Of a stretch of 64,000 nt of DNA, positions 1-9,257 are shown piece after piece. How positions within the stretch are numbered: position 1 is the first letter of the stretch; each line of letters begins with the position of its first letter. The notes below the pieces were generated by a model, which had not been told where the DNA came from, ran no database searches, and saw only the letters and a program-made list of their open reading frames with translations. The DNA comes from Prochlorococcus marinus str. MIT 9107. Lineage in GTDB: Bacteria; Cyanobacteriota; Cyanobacteriia; PCC-6307; Cyanobiaceae. The stretch spans positions 124,001 through 188,000 of the forward strand of contig NZ_JNAI01000009.1 of assembly GCF_000759855.1 (NCBI RefSeq). The letters run 5' to 3'. Position numbers and translations under genes: made by a program.

Positions 1-728
1 CCTCTTACAGTCGTTCCAAGTGTGGCAACAACAGCAAATATTTTTTTATTTTCTATTGAACAATTGTCTAATGTTTTCCTTAGACATTGTATATCCATAC
101 ATCCTTTATTATCAGTTTTAACCCTAATGAGATTATTTTCATCGAGACCCATTATTCTTATGCATTTAATAAATGAAGAATGAGCATCTTCACTGACAAG
201 TAACACAGATTTAGGATCTGAACCTAATCCAGCATTATGTCTAGCTGCTATGAGTGCGTTCAAATTACTTAAGGTACCTCCACTTGCTGCTATACCACCT
301 GAATAATTATTAAAGCCTATTTTCTTTGCAAACCATTTGCATAATGATTCTTCAAGCAAAGTAACACTTGGAGATAACTCGTAAGCAAGAAGATTATTAT
401 TTAAACCAGCAGCAATTAAATCACCCAAAATAGAGAATATCAAAGGTGGGGGATCAAGGTGTGCTAGGGAACCGGGATGAGCCGGATTATATGAACTATT
501 CAAAAGTGATTCAATCTCAGAGAATAAATCCTCTGCGGAATTACCGTCCTCCTCAGGCATTATGCACTTGAAATTCTCTTCAAGAGGTAAAGGACCATAT
601 TTTTCTGCATTAGAGAACCAGTTACAAAGAGTTTGAGTTGCTCTATTGAGAAGAGTGGTCAAATTATTGTTAGTCCCTAAATAAGACGGGAAGTATATAT
701 CTTTTTTATTAATTAAATCTTCAGTCAT
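1..728 (-). CDS. PLP-dependent group II decarboxylase, C-terminus cut by window edge
   Basis: Read directly from the minus strand. It opens with ATG at 728 and stays open for 242 codons to the window edge, so the C-terminal half with the PLP lysine is missing. The segment PAHPGSLAHLDPPPL near residue 80 and the SGGTLSNLNALIAAR segment are typical of the glutamate/aromatic/diaminobutyrate decarboxylase fold (pyridoxal_deC), which removes the alpha-carboxyl of an amino acid. Substrate cannot be told from this half. It is divergent from tadA, with 43 bases between the two starts. Family call is firm; substrate unknown. Confidence 0.85.
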   Translation of the reverse strand, partial: MTEDLINKKDIYFPSYLGTNNNLTTLLNRATQTLCNWFSNAEKYGPLPLEENFKCIMPEEDGNSAEDLFSEIESLLNSSYNPAHPGSLAHLDPPPLIFSILGDLIAAGLNNNLLAYELSPSVTLLEESLCKWFAKKIGFNNYSGGIAASGGTLSNLNALIAARHNAGLGSDPKSVLLVSEDAHSSFIKCIRIMGLDENNLIRVKTDNKGCMDIQCLRKTLDNCSIENKKIFAVVATLGTTVR

Positions 729-771
729 CAGATAAGATATCTAATAGTAAGTCTATTCTTAATATTGGTAA

Positions 772-1287
772 ATGAGGTATATTTTTGAAAATGAAAATAG
801 TAATAGCGAACAACCAAATAGCACAAATAATTCAAACTATTCTAAATGGATGAACTTGATATTAAGAAGATCAGAAGAAATAGGACAGGTAGAATTACCA
901 ATCTGTTCTGTAATTTTAGATGAGAGAGGAAGATGTATTGGAAGAGGTATTAATAGGAGAAATATTAATAAAGATCCATTAGGTCATGCTGAAATAATGG
1001 CACTAAGGCAAGCATCCTTAATAAAAAATGATTGGAGATTTAATGAATGTATTATTATCACAAATTTAGAACCATGTACCATGTGTGCATCGGCACTTAT
1101 TCAAGCACGGATGGGTAAAGTTGTTTTTGGAGCTTATGATAAGAAAAGAGGGGGGTTAGGCGGCTCAATTGACTTATCAAAACATAAAAGTTCTCATCAC
1201 AAAATGGAGATAATAGGAGGCATTTTAGAAGATGAATGTAGTAGGCTCTTACAAATATGGTTTAAAAATTTAAGGACTAAAATATAG
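772..1287 (+). CDS. tadA: tRNA-specific adenosine-34 deaminase TadA
   Basis: Deaminates the wobble adenosine of tRNA-Arg(ACG) to inosine. The zinc and proton-shuttle motif HAE is at residues 72-74 and the PCTMC motif at 101-105 supplies the two zinc cysteines, the standard CDA-fold set. At 171 aa it is a little longer than usual because of an Asn/Ser-rich stretch of about 25 residues before KWMNLILRRSEE. The Met at residue 27 is an alternative start. The 3' end overlaps the convergent aminotransferase gene by 11 bases. The general cytosine/guanine deaminase family is the only close alternative. Confidence 0.9.
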   Translation: MRYIFENENSNSEQPNSTNNSNYSKWMNLILRRSEEIGQVELPICSVILDERGRCIGRGINRRNINKDPLGHAEIMALRQASLIKNDWRFNECIIITNLEPCTMCASALIQARMGKVVFGAYDKKRGGLGGSIDLSKHKSSHHKMEIIGGILEDECSRLLQIWFKNLRTKI

Positions 1288-2446
1288 AATGCTTCTTTAA
1301 CTCAGTATCAAAGAGGTTTAATAATCTATCTACATTTTCTTCACTTGAGTTAAAACCCATTAACCCAATACGCCATACCTTTCCAGATAATTCACCAAGT
1401 CCATTACCTATTTCTATTCCAAAGTTTCTTAAAAGATGGTTTCTAAATCCATCTCCATCAACAAATGGAGGAATCTTAACTGTTGTAAGAGTGGGCAATC
1501 TATAATCCTTTGATACATGTAATTCCAAACCCAGAATTTCTAAACCACTCCATAGTCTATTGGCATTAGTATTATGTCTATTCCAAACATTTTCTAACCC
1601 CTCATTTGCTATTAATCGTAAACCTTCTCGAATAGCAAAATTCATATTTACAGGCGCGGTATGATGGTAAACACGATCAGAACCCCAATATTTATTTAAT
1701 AAAGATAAATCTAAGTACCAATTAGGTACTTTTGTTTTTCTTAAACTTAGTTTTTCTTCAGCTCTTTTATTCATTGTAAAAGGGCTTAATCCTGGGGGGC
1801 AACTTAATCCCTTCTGACTACAACTGTATGCTAGATCAATTTTCCATTCATCTATGAATAATTCTAAAGCTCCAAGTGAAGTAACTGCATCAACTAAAAA
1901 CAAGCAGTTATTTTTTCTACATATATCACCAATCCCTTCAAGAGGCTGTAAAACACCACTTGATGTTTCAGCATGGACAATAGCAAAAATGGCTGGTTTT
2001 TTAGTCTCTATTTCAAACTTAATTTCCTCATAAGTAAAAGCCTCACCCCATGGCTTTTCCATAAAAGAAACTTGAGCTTTATATCTGGTTGCCATATCAA
2101 CTAATCTGTCTCCAAAATATCCTTTTTTAGCAATCAAAATTTTTTCTCCTTCTTCAATAAAATTAGCTATTGAAGCTTCCATCGCTGCACTACCAGTTCC
2201 GCTCATTGGAAGAGTAAGACGATTATTGCACTGCCAGGTATACCTTAAAAGCTGCTGAACATCAGACATCAATGAGATATATGCTTCATCTAAATGACCA
2301 ATAGGATTCAAAGAAAGAGCGCTTAAGACTTCTGGATGAGCATTTGAAGGACCAGGGCCTAATAAAAGTCTAGAGGGAACATATGTCTTTGAGAAATGAG
2401 ATAAATTCTCTTTATTTAATGCAGGAATAAGTTTTGCTTCTGTCAA
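1277..2446 (-). CDS. Class V aminotransferase (serine/alanine-glyoxylate type)
   Basis: A 389-aa fold-type I PLP enzyme. The probable Schiff-base lysine is K212 in SCSQKGLSCPPG, and the cofactor aspartate is D186 in VDAVTS. The N-terminal LLLGPGPSNAHPEV segment is typical of the serine-pyruvate/alanine-glyoxylate branch. In a photosynthetic cell it would pass amino groups to glyoxylate in the photorespiratory C2 route (inferred). The start at 2446 is TTG, and no in-frame ATG occurs before residue 60. It is divergent from glnA, an adjacency that may link nitrogen assimilation and photorespiration. A small-hydrogenase-like paralogue role is less likely. Confidence 0.85.
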   Translation of the reverse strand: MTEAKLIPALNKENLSHFSKTYVPSRLLLGPGPSNAHPEVLSALSLNPIGHLDEAYISLMSDVQQLLRYTWQCNNRLTLPMSGTGSAAMEASIANFIEEGEKILIAKKGYFGDRLVDMATRYKAQVSFMEKPWGEAFTYEEIKFEIETKKPAIFAIVHAETSSGVLQPLEGIGDICRKNNCLFLVDAVTSLGALELFIDEWKIDLAYSCSQKGLSCPPGLSPFTMNKRAEEKLSLRKTKVPNWYLDLSLLNKYWGSDRVYHHTAPVNMNFAIREGLRLIANEGLENVWNRHNTNANRLWSGLEILGLELHVSKDYRLPTLTTVKIPPFVDGDGFRNHLLRNFGIEIGNGLGELSGKVWRIGLMGFNSSEENVDRLLNLFDTELKKHSIF

Positions 2447-2479
2447 AGCATTAAATTCAATTACCTTTAAATTAGACTA

Positions 2480-2500
2480 ATATCGTCGCTTAAGCGATAT
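2480..2500. promoter_or_regulatory. GC-rich dyad between the aminotransferase gene and glnA
   Basis: Two nested palindromes are seen. The arms ATATCG and CGATAT sit at 2480-2485 and 2495-2500, and the perfect 12-mer TCGCTTAAGCGA sits at 2486-2497. It lies 34 bases upstream of the divergent aminotransferase start and about 170 bases upstream of glnA. It stands out because the surrounding DNA is almost pure A/T. It could be an operator or a cruciform. No T-run follows, so a terminator is unlikely. Confidence 0.35.
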
Positions 2501-2604
2501 TTATTTAAAGAAATTAATTCAATTTAAATAATTAAGTAATTAAGTAAATAATTATTAAAGTTATAACTTGAAACACTGAAAGAAGATGTCTAGTGTTGAA
2601 AAAA

Positions 2605-2646
2605 GTTACGGTTGATACATAATAAGACTCATCATGTTACTAATTT
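2605..2646 (+). promoter_or_regulatory. NtcA-activated promoter of glnA (candidate)
   Basis: GTT-N8-TAC at 2605-2618 matches the NtcA core GTA-N8-TAC with one change and fits GT-N10-AC exactly. Precisely 22 bases later comes TAATTT (2641-2646), which fits the TANNNT minus-10 box at the spacing known for NtcA class II promoters. The implied transcription start is near 2652, just ahead of the ATG at 2669. Position, spacing and target gene all agree. NtcA binding itself is inferred from the known glnA regulation of cyanobacteria. Confidence 0.65.
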
Positions 2647-2668
2647 CATAGAAGGTATTTCAAAAGTT

Positions 2669-4090
2669 ATGTCTAAGTCTCCACAAGATGTTTTAAGTCA
2701 AATTAAAGACGAAGGAATTGAACTCATCGATTTAAAATTCACAGACATCCATGGTAAATGGCAACATTTAACTCTTACATCAGACATGATAGAGGAGGAT
2801 TCATTTACAGAAGGTCTAGCCTTTGATGGTTCATCAATAAGAGGTTGGAAAGCAATTAATGCCTCAGATATGTCAATGGTTCCTGATGCAAGTACAGCAT
2901 GGATAGATCCTTTTTATAAACATAAAACTCTAAGTATGATTTGCTCTATTCAAGAGCCTAGAAGTGGTGAACCTTATGATAGGTGCCCAAGATCGTTAGC
3001 TCAAAAGGCTTTAAAGTATTTAGAATCTACTGGTATAGCTGATACAGCATTTTTTGGACCAGAACCAGAATTCTTTTTATTTGATGACGTGAGATATGAC
3101 TCAAAAGAAGGTTCCTGCTTTTACAGTGTAGATACTATTGAAGCTCCATGGAACACAGGAAGAATTGAAGAAGGTGGAAATTTAGGATACAAGATCCAAT
3201 ATAAAGAAGGTTATTTTCCAGTTTCTCCAAATGATACTGCGCAAGATATCAGATCTGAAATGCTCCTTTTAATGGGTGAATTAGGTATACCCACAGAAAA
3301 GCATCACCATGAAGTTGCTGGTGCTGGTCAACACGAACTTGGAATGAAATTCGATTCGTTAATAAATTCGGCTGATAACGTAATGACTTATAAATACGTT
3401 GTTAGGAACGTTGCAAAAAAATATGGGAAAACCGCAACGTTTATGCCCAAGCCTGTTTTTAACGATAATGGAACTGGAATGCATGTTCACCAAAGTTTAT
3501 GGAAGAGTGGGCAACCACTATTTTTTGGTGAAGGAGCATATGCAAATTTATCTCAAACGGCAAGATGGTACATCGGAGGCATACTTAAACATGCACCTTC
3601 ATTCCTAGCATTTACTAACCCAACTACAAATAGTTATAAACGATTGGTTCCAGGATTTGAAGCTCCTGTAAATCTAGTTTATTCTGAGGGCAATAGATCA
3701 GCTGCAGTAAGAATACCTTTAACAGGTCCTAGCCCTAAAGCTAAAAGATTAGAATTCAGATCAGGTGATGCACTTGCCAATCCTTACTTAGCATTCTCTG
3801 TAATGATGCTTGCTGGTATTGATGGAATAAAAAATCAAATTGATCCTGTTGATGGAGTAGATTTCGATTTATTTGAACTTCCAGCTGATGAACTTGCAAA
3901 AATAGATACAGTTCCTTCATCTCTAAATGATTCACTTAATGCGCTAAAAGCAGACAAGGATTATCTATTAGCTGGTGGAGTATTTACCGAAGATTTTATT
4001 GATAACTTTATTGATATAAAATACGAAGAGGTACAACAATTAAGACAAAGGCCTCATCCACATGAATTCTTCATGTACTACGATGCTTAG
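2669..4090 (+). CDS. glnA: Glutamine synthetase, type I
   Basis: Joins ammonium to glutamate with ATP, the entry point of nitrogen in the GS-GOGAT cycle. From ATG 2669 the protein has 473 aa, the usual GSI-beta length. Family landmarks are FDGSSIRGW (N-terminal latch), the metal-binding GPEPEFF and [14 protein letters not shown] segments, and NRSAAVRIP. The reading frame stays open upstream to a TTG at 2612, but that codon lies inside the probable NtcA box, so the ATG is preferred. A strong hairpin terminator follows, so glnA is probably monocistronic and nitrogen-regulated. Confidence 0.97.
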   Translation: MSKSPQDVLSQIKDEGIELIDLKFTDIHGKWQHLTLTSDMIEEDSFTEGLAFDGSSIRGWKAINASDMSMVPDASTAWIDPFYKHKTLSMICSIQEPRSGEPYDRCPRSLAQKALKYLESTGIADTAFFGPEPEFFLFDDVRYDSKEGSCFYSVDTIEAPWNTGRIEEGGNLGYKIQYKEGYFPVSPNDTAQDIRSEMLLLMGELGIPTEKHHHEVAGAGQHELGMKFDSLINSADNVMTYKYVVRNVAKKYGKTATFMPKPVFNDNGTGMHVHQSLWKSGQPLFFGEGAYANLSQTARWYIGGILKHAPSFLAFTNPTTNSYKRLVPGFEAPVNLVYSEGNRSAAVRIPLTGPSPKAKRLEFRSGDALANPYLAFSVMMLAGIDGIKNQIDPVDGVDFDLFELPADELAKIDTVPSSLNDSLNALKADKDYLLAGGVFTEDFIDNFIDIKYEEVQQLRQRPHPHEFFMYYDA

Positions 4091-4113
4091 TTAATAAAAA
4101 ATTTTTTTTAATT

Positions 4114-4162
4114 AATCAATTTGAGAAATATCACAAAATATTCTCAAATTGATTTTTTTTTT
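4114..4162 (+). terminator. Rho-independent terminator of glnA
   Basis: A perfect 14-bp stem joins AATCAATTTGAGAA (4114-4127) to TTCTCAAATTGATT (4141-4154) around a 13-base loop, followed by a run of Ts to 4162. It begins 23 bases after the glnA stop and ends 28 bases before the next start. It is the clearest intrinsic terminator in the window. Confidence 0.85.
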
Positions 4163-4190
4163 GTTGGAATATAAATACATAAGTTAAAAA

Positions 4191-5246
4191 ATGACAAGGG
4201 AATCTATTTCAAAAATTGCATATAAAACGCTTCAACAGAGTAAAAGCATTGCAGGTTTTGCTCACAAACAGATCAGTTCAAGATTAATGAATTTTATTCT
4301 TCCCGATTCTAAGCTAGAAAACATTGATATAGATAAGAATCTTCTATTAGAAATTCAAAATTCTATGGATTTTTTAAGAGAAGAAGATTGGAATGATGCT
4401 GAAAAAAATATATATCCAAAAAAATTATTGTTTGATGAGCCATGGCTTAGATATTTGACTCAATATCCTAAAATTTGGTTAGATATGCCAAATACATGGG
4501 ATAGGAGGAGAAAACAAAACTTTGATGATCTTCCGAAATCCATTGAAAAAGATAACTATCCTCAATATTATTTAAGAAACTTTCATCATCAAACAGATGG
4601 TTATTTGTCCGATTTTTCAGCTAGTATTTACGACTTACAAGTAGAAATTCTTTTTAATGGAAGTGCTGACTCCATGAGGAGGAGAATAATAAAACCAATA
4701 AAAGAAGGACTTGAAAATTTTAGTAATAGAAAAAAAAGTTCTATTAAAATACTTGATGTTGCTACAGGATCAGGAAGGACATTAAAACAATTAAGAGGCG
4801 CATTTCCTAAAGAAAAAATTACAGGAATTGACTTATCTGATTCATACTTAAAAGAGGCAAGTAGATATATTTCAGATTTAGATGGCGATTTAATTGAGTT
4901 AATAAAAGGTAATGCTGAAGAACTACCTTTTGAAAATGATATTTTTCAATGCATTTCTTGTGTTTACTTATTTCATGAATTACCTAGAACAATTAGAGAT
5001 AAAGTATTAAATGAATTTTTTAGAGTTCTAGAACCCGGCGGAACTATGGTTTTAGCTGATTCGATTCAAATAAGTGATTCGCCTAACTTTACATCCATTA
5101 TGGAAAATTTCTATAAATCTTTTCATGAGCCATTCTATTGTGATTACATAAAGGATAATATAAATTCCAAAATTGAGAAGGTAGGTTTTAAAAATGTGAA
5201 ATCAAAGTCCTTTTTTATGACCAAAGTATGGTCTGCTGTAAAGTGA
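4191..5246 (+). CDS. SAM-dependent class I methyltransferase
   Basis: A 351-aa protein with a helical N-terminal part of about 180 residues and a Rossmann methyltransferase domain behind it. Motif I is ILDVATGSGRT (187-197), the acidic ribose contact is D214 in TGIDLSDSYL, and a UbiE-like post-motif ends near LEPGGTMVLADS. The substrate is not evident. The N-terminal extension is unusual compared with plain UbiE/COQ5 enzymes and resembles the larger cyanobacterial methyltransferases of unknown role. It starts just behind the glnA terminator and sits 13 bases ahead of the next small gene, likely a two-gene unit. Confidence 0.8.
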   Translation: MTRESISKIAYKTLQQSKSIAGFAHKQISSRLMNFILPDSKLENIDIDKNLLLEIQNSMDFLREEDWNDAEKNIYPKKLLFDEPWLRYLTQYPKIWLDMPNTWDRRRKQNFDDLPKSIEKDNYPQYYLRNFHHQTDGYLSDFSASIYDLQVEILFNGSADSMRRRIIKPIKEGLENFSNRKKSSIKILDVATGSGRTLKQLRGAFPKEKITGIDLSDSYLKEASRYISDLDGDLIELIKGNAEELPFENDIFQCISCVYLFHELPRTIRDKVLNEFFRVLEPGGTMVLADSIQISDSPNFTSIMENFYKSFHEPFYCDYIKDNINSKIEKVGFKNVKSKSFFMTKVWSAVK

Positions 5247-5259
5247 ATCTAAAACTTCT

Positions 5260-5523
5260 ATGACTTATTGGGATAAAGATACTATTAGGCTTGCTCAAAG
5301 TCTTAATGATAAGTTAAAAATTGATCATTTAAAATGGCATAAAGATAAAGGGAATAAATATAAGAGATCTGCAGAACTTATTTCGGCTGGGTTATGTCAA
5401 TTAATAATTTCTTGTAATGAGAAAGAAACTATTGATTATATGGAAGAAAGTATTAAATGGTTAAAAGAAATTAAGGTAGATCAGCCTTGCCCAAGTAAAA
5501 ATCACCTTTTCGAAGCCAACTGA
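5260..5523 (+). CDS. Conserved cyanobacterial protein, DUF6439-like
   Basis: An 87-aa soluble protein without signal peptide, membrane segment or catalytic motif. The layout (LAQSLNDKL near the N-terminus, a basic KWHKDKGNKYKRSAE middle, a helical tail) recalls a short cyanobacteria-only family; the DUF6439 name is from memory and tentative. It starts 13 bases after the methyltransferase stop. Its 3' end overlaps the convergent RsbW-like gene by 22 bases. Function unknown. Confidence 0.7.
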   Translation: MTYWDKDTIRLAQSLNDKLKIDHLKWHKDKGNKYKRSAELISAGLCQLIISCNEKETIDYMEESIKWLKEIKVDQPCPSKNHLFEAN

Positions 5524-5936
5524 AGTCTATTCCCCTTACTACTCCATCTGATATCATCAAAACATTCATTAATAATATATAAACCTCGTCCATTAATACT
5601 ATTTATTTTTTTTGGTAATTTATAGTCTCTTTTTTTTATTTCTAAACCATTACCTTGGTCCTGAATTTGCCATACACACCAATTAGGAGTAATTATTCTT
5701 CTCACTCTAATACTTTTTGTGGGGTCTAATTTATTACCATGTTTTACTGCATTAACAAGCGCTTCATGTAAACCAAGTTTAATAAGATAAGATGATTGAT
5801 ATTTTTTAATTGGTTCCAATAATTGATCTACAAATTCATTTAAATGTAATGAAGATTCAAATTCGTAATTTGACCAGTTAATCCTTGATCTCTTAAAAAA
5901 TTTTTTTAAAATATTTTTGCCCTGATATAAGGACAT
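5502..5936 (-). CDS. RsbW-like anti-sigma factor / serine kinase (GHKL ATPase)
   Basis: A 144-aa single-domain GHKL ATPase. The N-box is LHEALVNAVKHGN (56-68), the G1 box DQGNGLE (93-99) and the G2 box NGRGLYII (115-122). Length and layout match RsbW/SpoIIAB-type kinases, which bind a sigma factor and phosphorylate a STAS antagonist. A STAS protein is encoded separately at about 30 kb and is a possible partner (inference). No PP2C phosphatase or sigma factor gene is adjacent. The sigma factor target is unknown. Confidence 0.8.
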   Translation of the reverse strand: MSLYQGKNILKKFFKRSRINWSNYEFESSLHLNEFVDQLLEPIKKYQSSYLIKLGLHEALVNAVKHGNKLDPTKSIRVRRIITPNWCVWQIQDQGNGLEIKKRDYKLPKKINSINGRGLYIINECFDDIRWSSKGNRLQLASKR

Positions 5937-5985
5937 AATAATATTTTGATACTAACTCAATATTAACTTATTAAATACCTCAATT

Positions 5986-6705
5986 TCAAAGAATATTATC
6001 ATGTCTTTCTGCTATTGCTGGATGCCTTAGGATTGAGTCCATAAGTCTTACTCCTCTTAGTTGATTTATTAAAGGCATATGTCCATCAGGAGCGTCTAAT
6101 GACCAACAAAAAGATGTAGGATATCTTGTCCATAAACCATCTTTCTTCCAACCTATTTTAGGCCACAATAATTCATATTTTTTCCCTACTGATTTTAAAA
6201 TCTTAGCTTGTATTGAAAAACTAAATCTACCAGTAGAATAAACGGTCCATAATCTATCGATTGTTTGGAGATCTTTACCTGACATATTCTTAACCTCACT
6301 GTAGAAAACATATCCACGTTTTTCAGCTAATTTTCCAGCTAATTTTCGCAGGTATGAACTTGTTAATCTATCTGCGTCTTCAAATTTCTGCTCAATAAGC
6401 ATCAATTGTAATTCTTCATAATTAATGTCCTTATCTGAATAAGTATTAAACCAATTATTGAATTTGTTGTTTTGAAAGAATTCAGGCTTATTTTTTTTTA
6501 AAACTTGCAATAACCAACCTGCGACCCACTCATCACCATCTTTATCAAAGATTTCAAACAATTTTGGTCCAAGTTTATAAATGTTTTCGACTTCAGCTTC
6601 GATTTGAATTAATAAATTTATTCTTTTACGTTGATTAGAATCTACAAATTTATTTATAAGATCTAATGTAGCATTAGGATAGTTGTCTTGTTCTTTGTTA
6701 GTCAT
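5986..6705 (-). CDS. gun4: GUN4-domain tetrapyrrole-binding protein
   Basis: GUN4 binds protoporphyrin IX and Mg-protoporphyrin and stimulates Mg-chelatase, the first committed step to chlorophyll. The 239-aa protein has a helical N-terminal domain and then the GUN4 core from about residue 90. Core landmarks are YEELQLMLIEQKFEDAD, the TIDRLWTVYSTGRFSFSIQ segment and FCWSLDAPDGHMPLI. Its length matches the two-domain cyanobacterial form. It is divergent from mnmH. Assignment as the chelatase activator rather than a GUN4-like paralogue is likely because of the full two-domain layout. Confidence 0.9.
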   Translation of the reverse strand: MTNKEQDNYPNATLDLINKFVDSNQRKRINLLIQIEAEVENIYKLGPKLFEIFDKDGDEWVAGWLLQVLKKNKPEFFQNNKFNNWFNTYSDKDINYEELQLMLIEQKFEDADRLTSSYLRKLAGKLAEKRGYVFYSEVKNMSGKDLQTIDRLWTVYSTGRFSFSIQAKILKSVGKKYELLWPKIGWKKDGLWTRYPTSFCWSLDAPDGHMPLINQLRGVRLMDSILRHPAIAERHDNIL

Positions 6706-6740
6706 TTTAAATAAATTAACCTAAAAATAAAAAACTATCC

Positions 6741-7784
6741 ATGCATTTCAAAAGAGAAAAACTAGAGAAATTTAGAAGTTTTAACGGACCACTTATAGAT
6801 GTTAGGAGCCCGAGTGAATATTATAAAGGACATATGCCTAATTCTATTAACATTCCATTATTTGATAATGATGAGAGGGAAATAGTTGGGAAAATATATA
6901 AGATAGAAGGTAGGGAAAAAGCAGTAATAAAGGGATTACAATTTTTTGAAAAAAAATTGGATTTATTTCTTGATAATTTATTTAGTAATATTTACATTAA
7001 TAAACCTATTCCTAAAAACATTAATGATGAATTAACAATAAGAATATATTGTTCTAGAGGTGGAATGCGGTCACAAAGTATTGCTTGGTTACTAGAAAAA
7101 TATAAATTAAATTCCATCTCACTTAAAGGAGGATACAAAACCTATAGGAGATGGATATTGGATAGTTTTTCAAAAAAGTGGAATATTATTATCATAGGCG
7201 GGAAAACTGGGACTGGAAAAACAAGGTTATTGTCATTACTAGAGAAAAAAAAATATCAAACTATAGATCTTGAAGGATTTGCTTGTCATAGAGGAAGCAC
7301 ATTTGGTGGTTTAGGGATGAAAGAACAACCATCAAACGAACAATTTGAGAACAAAATTTCAGAAAAATTAAGTACTTTTAAATCAAATAAAAATATTTTT
7401 GTAGAAGCTGAAAGTGCAAATATTGGTAAATGCAAAATACCTCATGAATTCTTCAATCAGATGAAAACATCAAGGAGAATTGAAATTATAAGGAGCGAAT
7501 TAAACAGGTTAGATGAGTTAATAGAAACTTATAGTCAATTTAAGAAATCAGAACTCAAAGAATCTGTACTAAGGATAAAAAAAAGATTAGGGCCACAAAG
7601 AACAAAAAAAGCTCTTGATGGGATTAACGATGAAAAATGGGAATTAGTTTGCAGATGTGTTTTGGATTATTATGATAGATGTTATGAATTTGAAAAGGTT
7701 GGTAAAGAAAACATTAAGACATTAGATTTAACTGACATGAAATATGATGAAAAGATCTTAAAATTAATAAATTATTTTTTATAA
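6741..7784 (+). CDS. mnmH: tRNA 2-selenouridine/geranyl-2-thiouridine synthase (rhodanese + P-loop)
   Basis: MnmH/SelU acts on wobble 2-thiouridine of Lys, Glu and Gln tRNAs, geranylating the sulfur and exchanging it for selenium. The rhodanese domain carries the active-site Cys104 in YCSRGGMRS, preceded by LIDVRSPSEY. The C-terminal half has the Walker A GGKTGTGKT at 153-161. The 347 aa match the family length. Selenation needs SelD, which is not in this window, so only the thiol/geranyl chemistry can be assumed here. Confidence 0.85.
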   Translation: MHFKREKLEKFRSFNGPLIDVRSPSEYYKGHMPNSINIPLFDNDEREIVGKIYKIEGREKAVIKGLQFFEKKLDLFLDNLFSNIYINKPIPKNINDELTIRIYCSRGGMRSQSIAWLLEKYKLNSISLKGGYKTYRRWILDSFSKKWNIIIIGGKTGTGKTRLLSLLEKKKYQTIDLEGFACHRGSTFGGLGMKEQPSNEQFENKISEKLSTFKSNKNIFVEAESANIGKCKIPHEFFNQMKTSRRIEIIRSELNRLDELIETYSQFKKSELKESVLRIKKRLGPQRTKKALDGINDEKWELVCRCVLDYYDRCYEFEKVGKENIKTLDLTDMKYDEKILKLINYFL

Positions 7785-7843
7785 AATGTCAATAAACGAA
7801 AGTAAAAAATATTTCCTAAAATATAAAATATTATTTGAACATT

Positions 7844-8197
7844 ATGTCAGTAAATAAAACAGCAAAAATACAATTTTATCAAGGAACTGATGAACCAGTA
7901 GTGCCTGAAATAAGACTTACTAGGAGTAAAGATGGAACTACTGGTCAAGCATTTTTTTTATTTGAGAAACCCCAGGCATTAACTTCAATTGCAGACGGAG
8001 AGATCACAGGTATGCGTATGATTGATACTGAAGGGGAGATATTAACAAAGGATGTAAAAGTAAAATTTGTGGATGGAGAACCAATATTTTTAGAAGCAGT
8101 TTATATTTGGAAGAACACTCCAGACTTTGATCGATTTATGAGATTTGCAAATAGTTATGCCAAAACAAATGGATTAGGATATTCTGAGAAGAAGTAG
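7844..8197 (+). CDS. psb28: Photosystem II assembly protein Psb28
   Basis: Psb28 (PsbW-like) is a small soluble protein that binds PSII assembly intermediates on the cytoplasmic side near CP47. The 117-aa product has the family core [19 protein letters not shown], then FLFEKP and the C-terminal YMWKN-like [17 protein letters not shown]. The ATG at 7844 is chosen over an upstream TTG at 7835 because [11 protein letters not shown] is the usual N-terminus. Confidence 0.95.
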   Translation: MSVNKTAKIQFYQGTDEPVVPEIRLTRSKDGTTGQAFFLFEKPQALTSIADGEITGMRMIDTEGEILTKDVKVKFVDGEPIFLEAVYIWKNTPDFDRFMRFANSYAKTNGLGYSEKK

Positions 8198-8210
8198 AAT
8201 ATTAATTAAG

Positions 8211-9254
8211 TTGAATAGTCCATCATATTTCAAGTTAATAGTAATTTTAATCACATCTTTAATAATATGGACTTTAAGGGACTTCCTACTTTTAATAATT
8301 TGCTCATTAGTAATTTCAAATATTGTATGTAATTTATGTAATCAAATACAAAAGGGGCTTAAAATTCCCAGATTATTATCTTTGTTTCTAGTATTAACAG
8401 CAATATCAGTTCTAGTTTTTACTATTTTTATTCTAGTCTTACCTCCGTTTGTGAAAGAATTCAATGAAATACTGGTTGATATTCCAAACGGTTTATCTAA
8501 AATAATAGATTTACTTAATACAAATCTGAATAATTTAAATAGTTTATTTTATGGCGAAGAATCAGAAAATGTTCTCGATATATTTAATCTCATAAATAAT
8601 GTAGTTACCATTCCAGACGCTGCAACTATTGCAAAGGCTATACAAGAAAGTTTTAGGAACTTAATTAATATAGCGGGGAATCTGGGCTCAGGACTTTTAA
8701 AGTTAATTTTTGTACTAGCAGTCAGTTTGATGATATCTCTTGAGCCAAAACAATATAAAGAAAATATTCTTACGTTAATTCCTAAGAATTATCGTAATAA
8801 ATTCAGAAATATTCTTGATAAATGCAATATAGCTTTAGCAAACTGGACATTCTCTATGGTAATAAGCTCTTTATCTGTAGGTATATTATCTTTAATTGTT
8901 TTATCAATACTAGATGTCAAATATGTTATTTCTAATGCTTTAATAGCAATGGTTTTAAATATAATTCCAAATATAGGTCCAGTAATTAGTGGTATATTTC
9001 CAATTTCGATTGCACTTCTAGATAATTTTTGGAAACCGATGGCAGTATTAGGAGCATATATAATTATTCAAAATATAGAAAGCTATTTAATAATGCCTTC
9101 TATAATGAAGAAAAAAGCTAATCTTCTTCCTGGTTTAACCTTAATCTCACAATTCGGATTTACTTTCATTTTTGGTCCATTAGGTTTAATCTTATCTCTT
9201 CCTTTAGCAGTAGTAATTCAGGAATTAATAAAGGAATCAATTAAAGAAAATTAA
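8211..9254 (+). CDS. AI-2E family transporter (UPF0118) membrane protein
   Basis: A 347-aa polytopic inner-membrane protein with about eight hydrophobic segments. The pattern is two N-terminal helices, one long helix pair at about 60-75, a hydrophilic middle and four to five C-terminal helices ending GPLGLILSLPLAVVIQELI. That C-terminal block with PNIGPVISGIFP is characteristic of the AI-2E/TqsA-PerM family. Members export small molecules or ions; the substrate is unknown. The start is TTG 8211, 13 bases after psb28; no early ATG exists. Confidence 0.85.
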   Translation: MNSPSYFKLIVILITSLIIWTLRDFLLLIICSLVISNIVCNLCNQIQKGLKIPRLLSLFLVLTAISVLVFTIFILVLPPFVKEFNEILVDIPNGLSKIIDLLNTNLNNLNSLFYGEESENVLDIFNLINNVVTIPDAATIAKAIQESFRNLINIAGNLGSGLLKLIFVLAVSLMISLEPKQYKENILTLIPKNYRNKFRNILDKCNIALANWTFSMVISSLSVGILSLIVLSILDVKYVISNALIAMVLNIIPNIGPVISGIFPISIALLDNFWKPMAVLGAYIIIQNIESYLIMPSIMKKKANLLPGLTLISQFGFTFIFGPLGLILSLPLAVVIQELIKESIKEN

Positions 9255-9257
9255 ATC

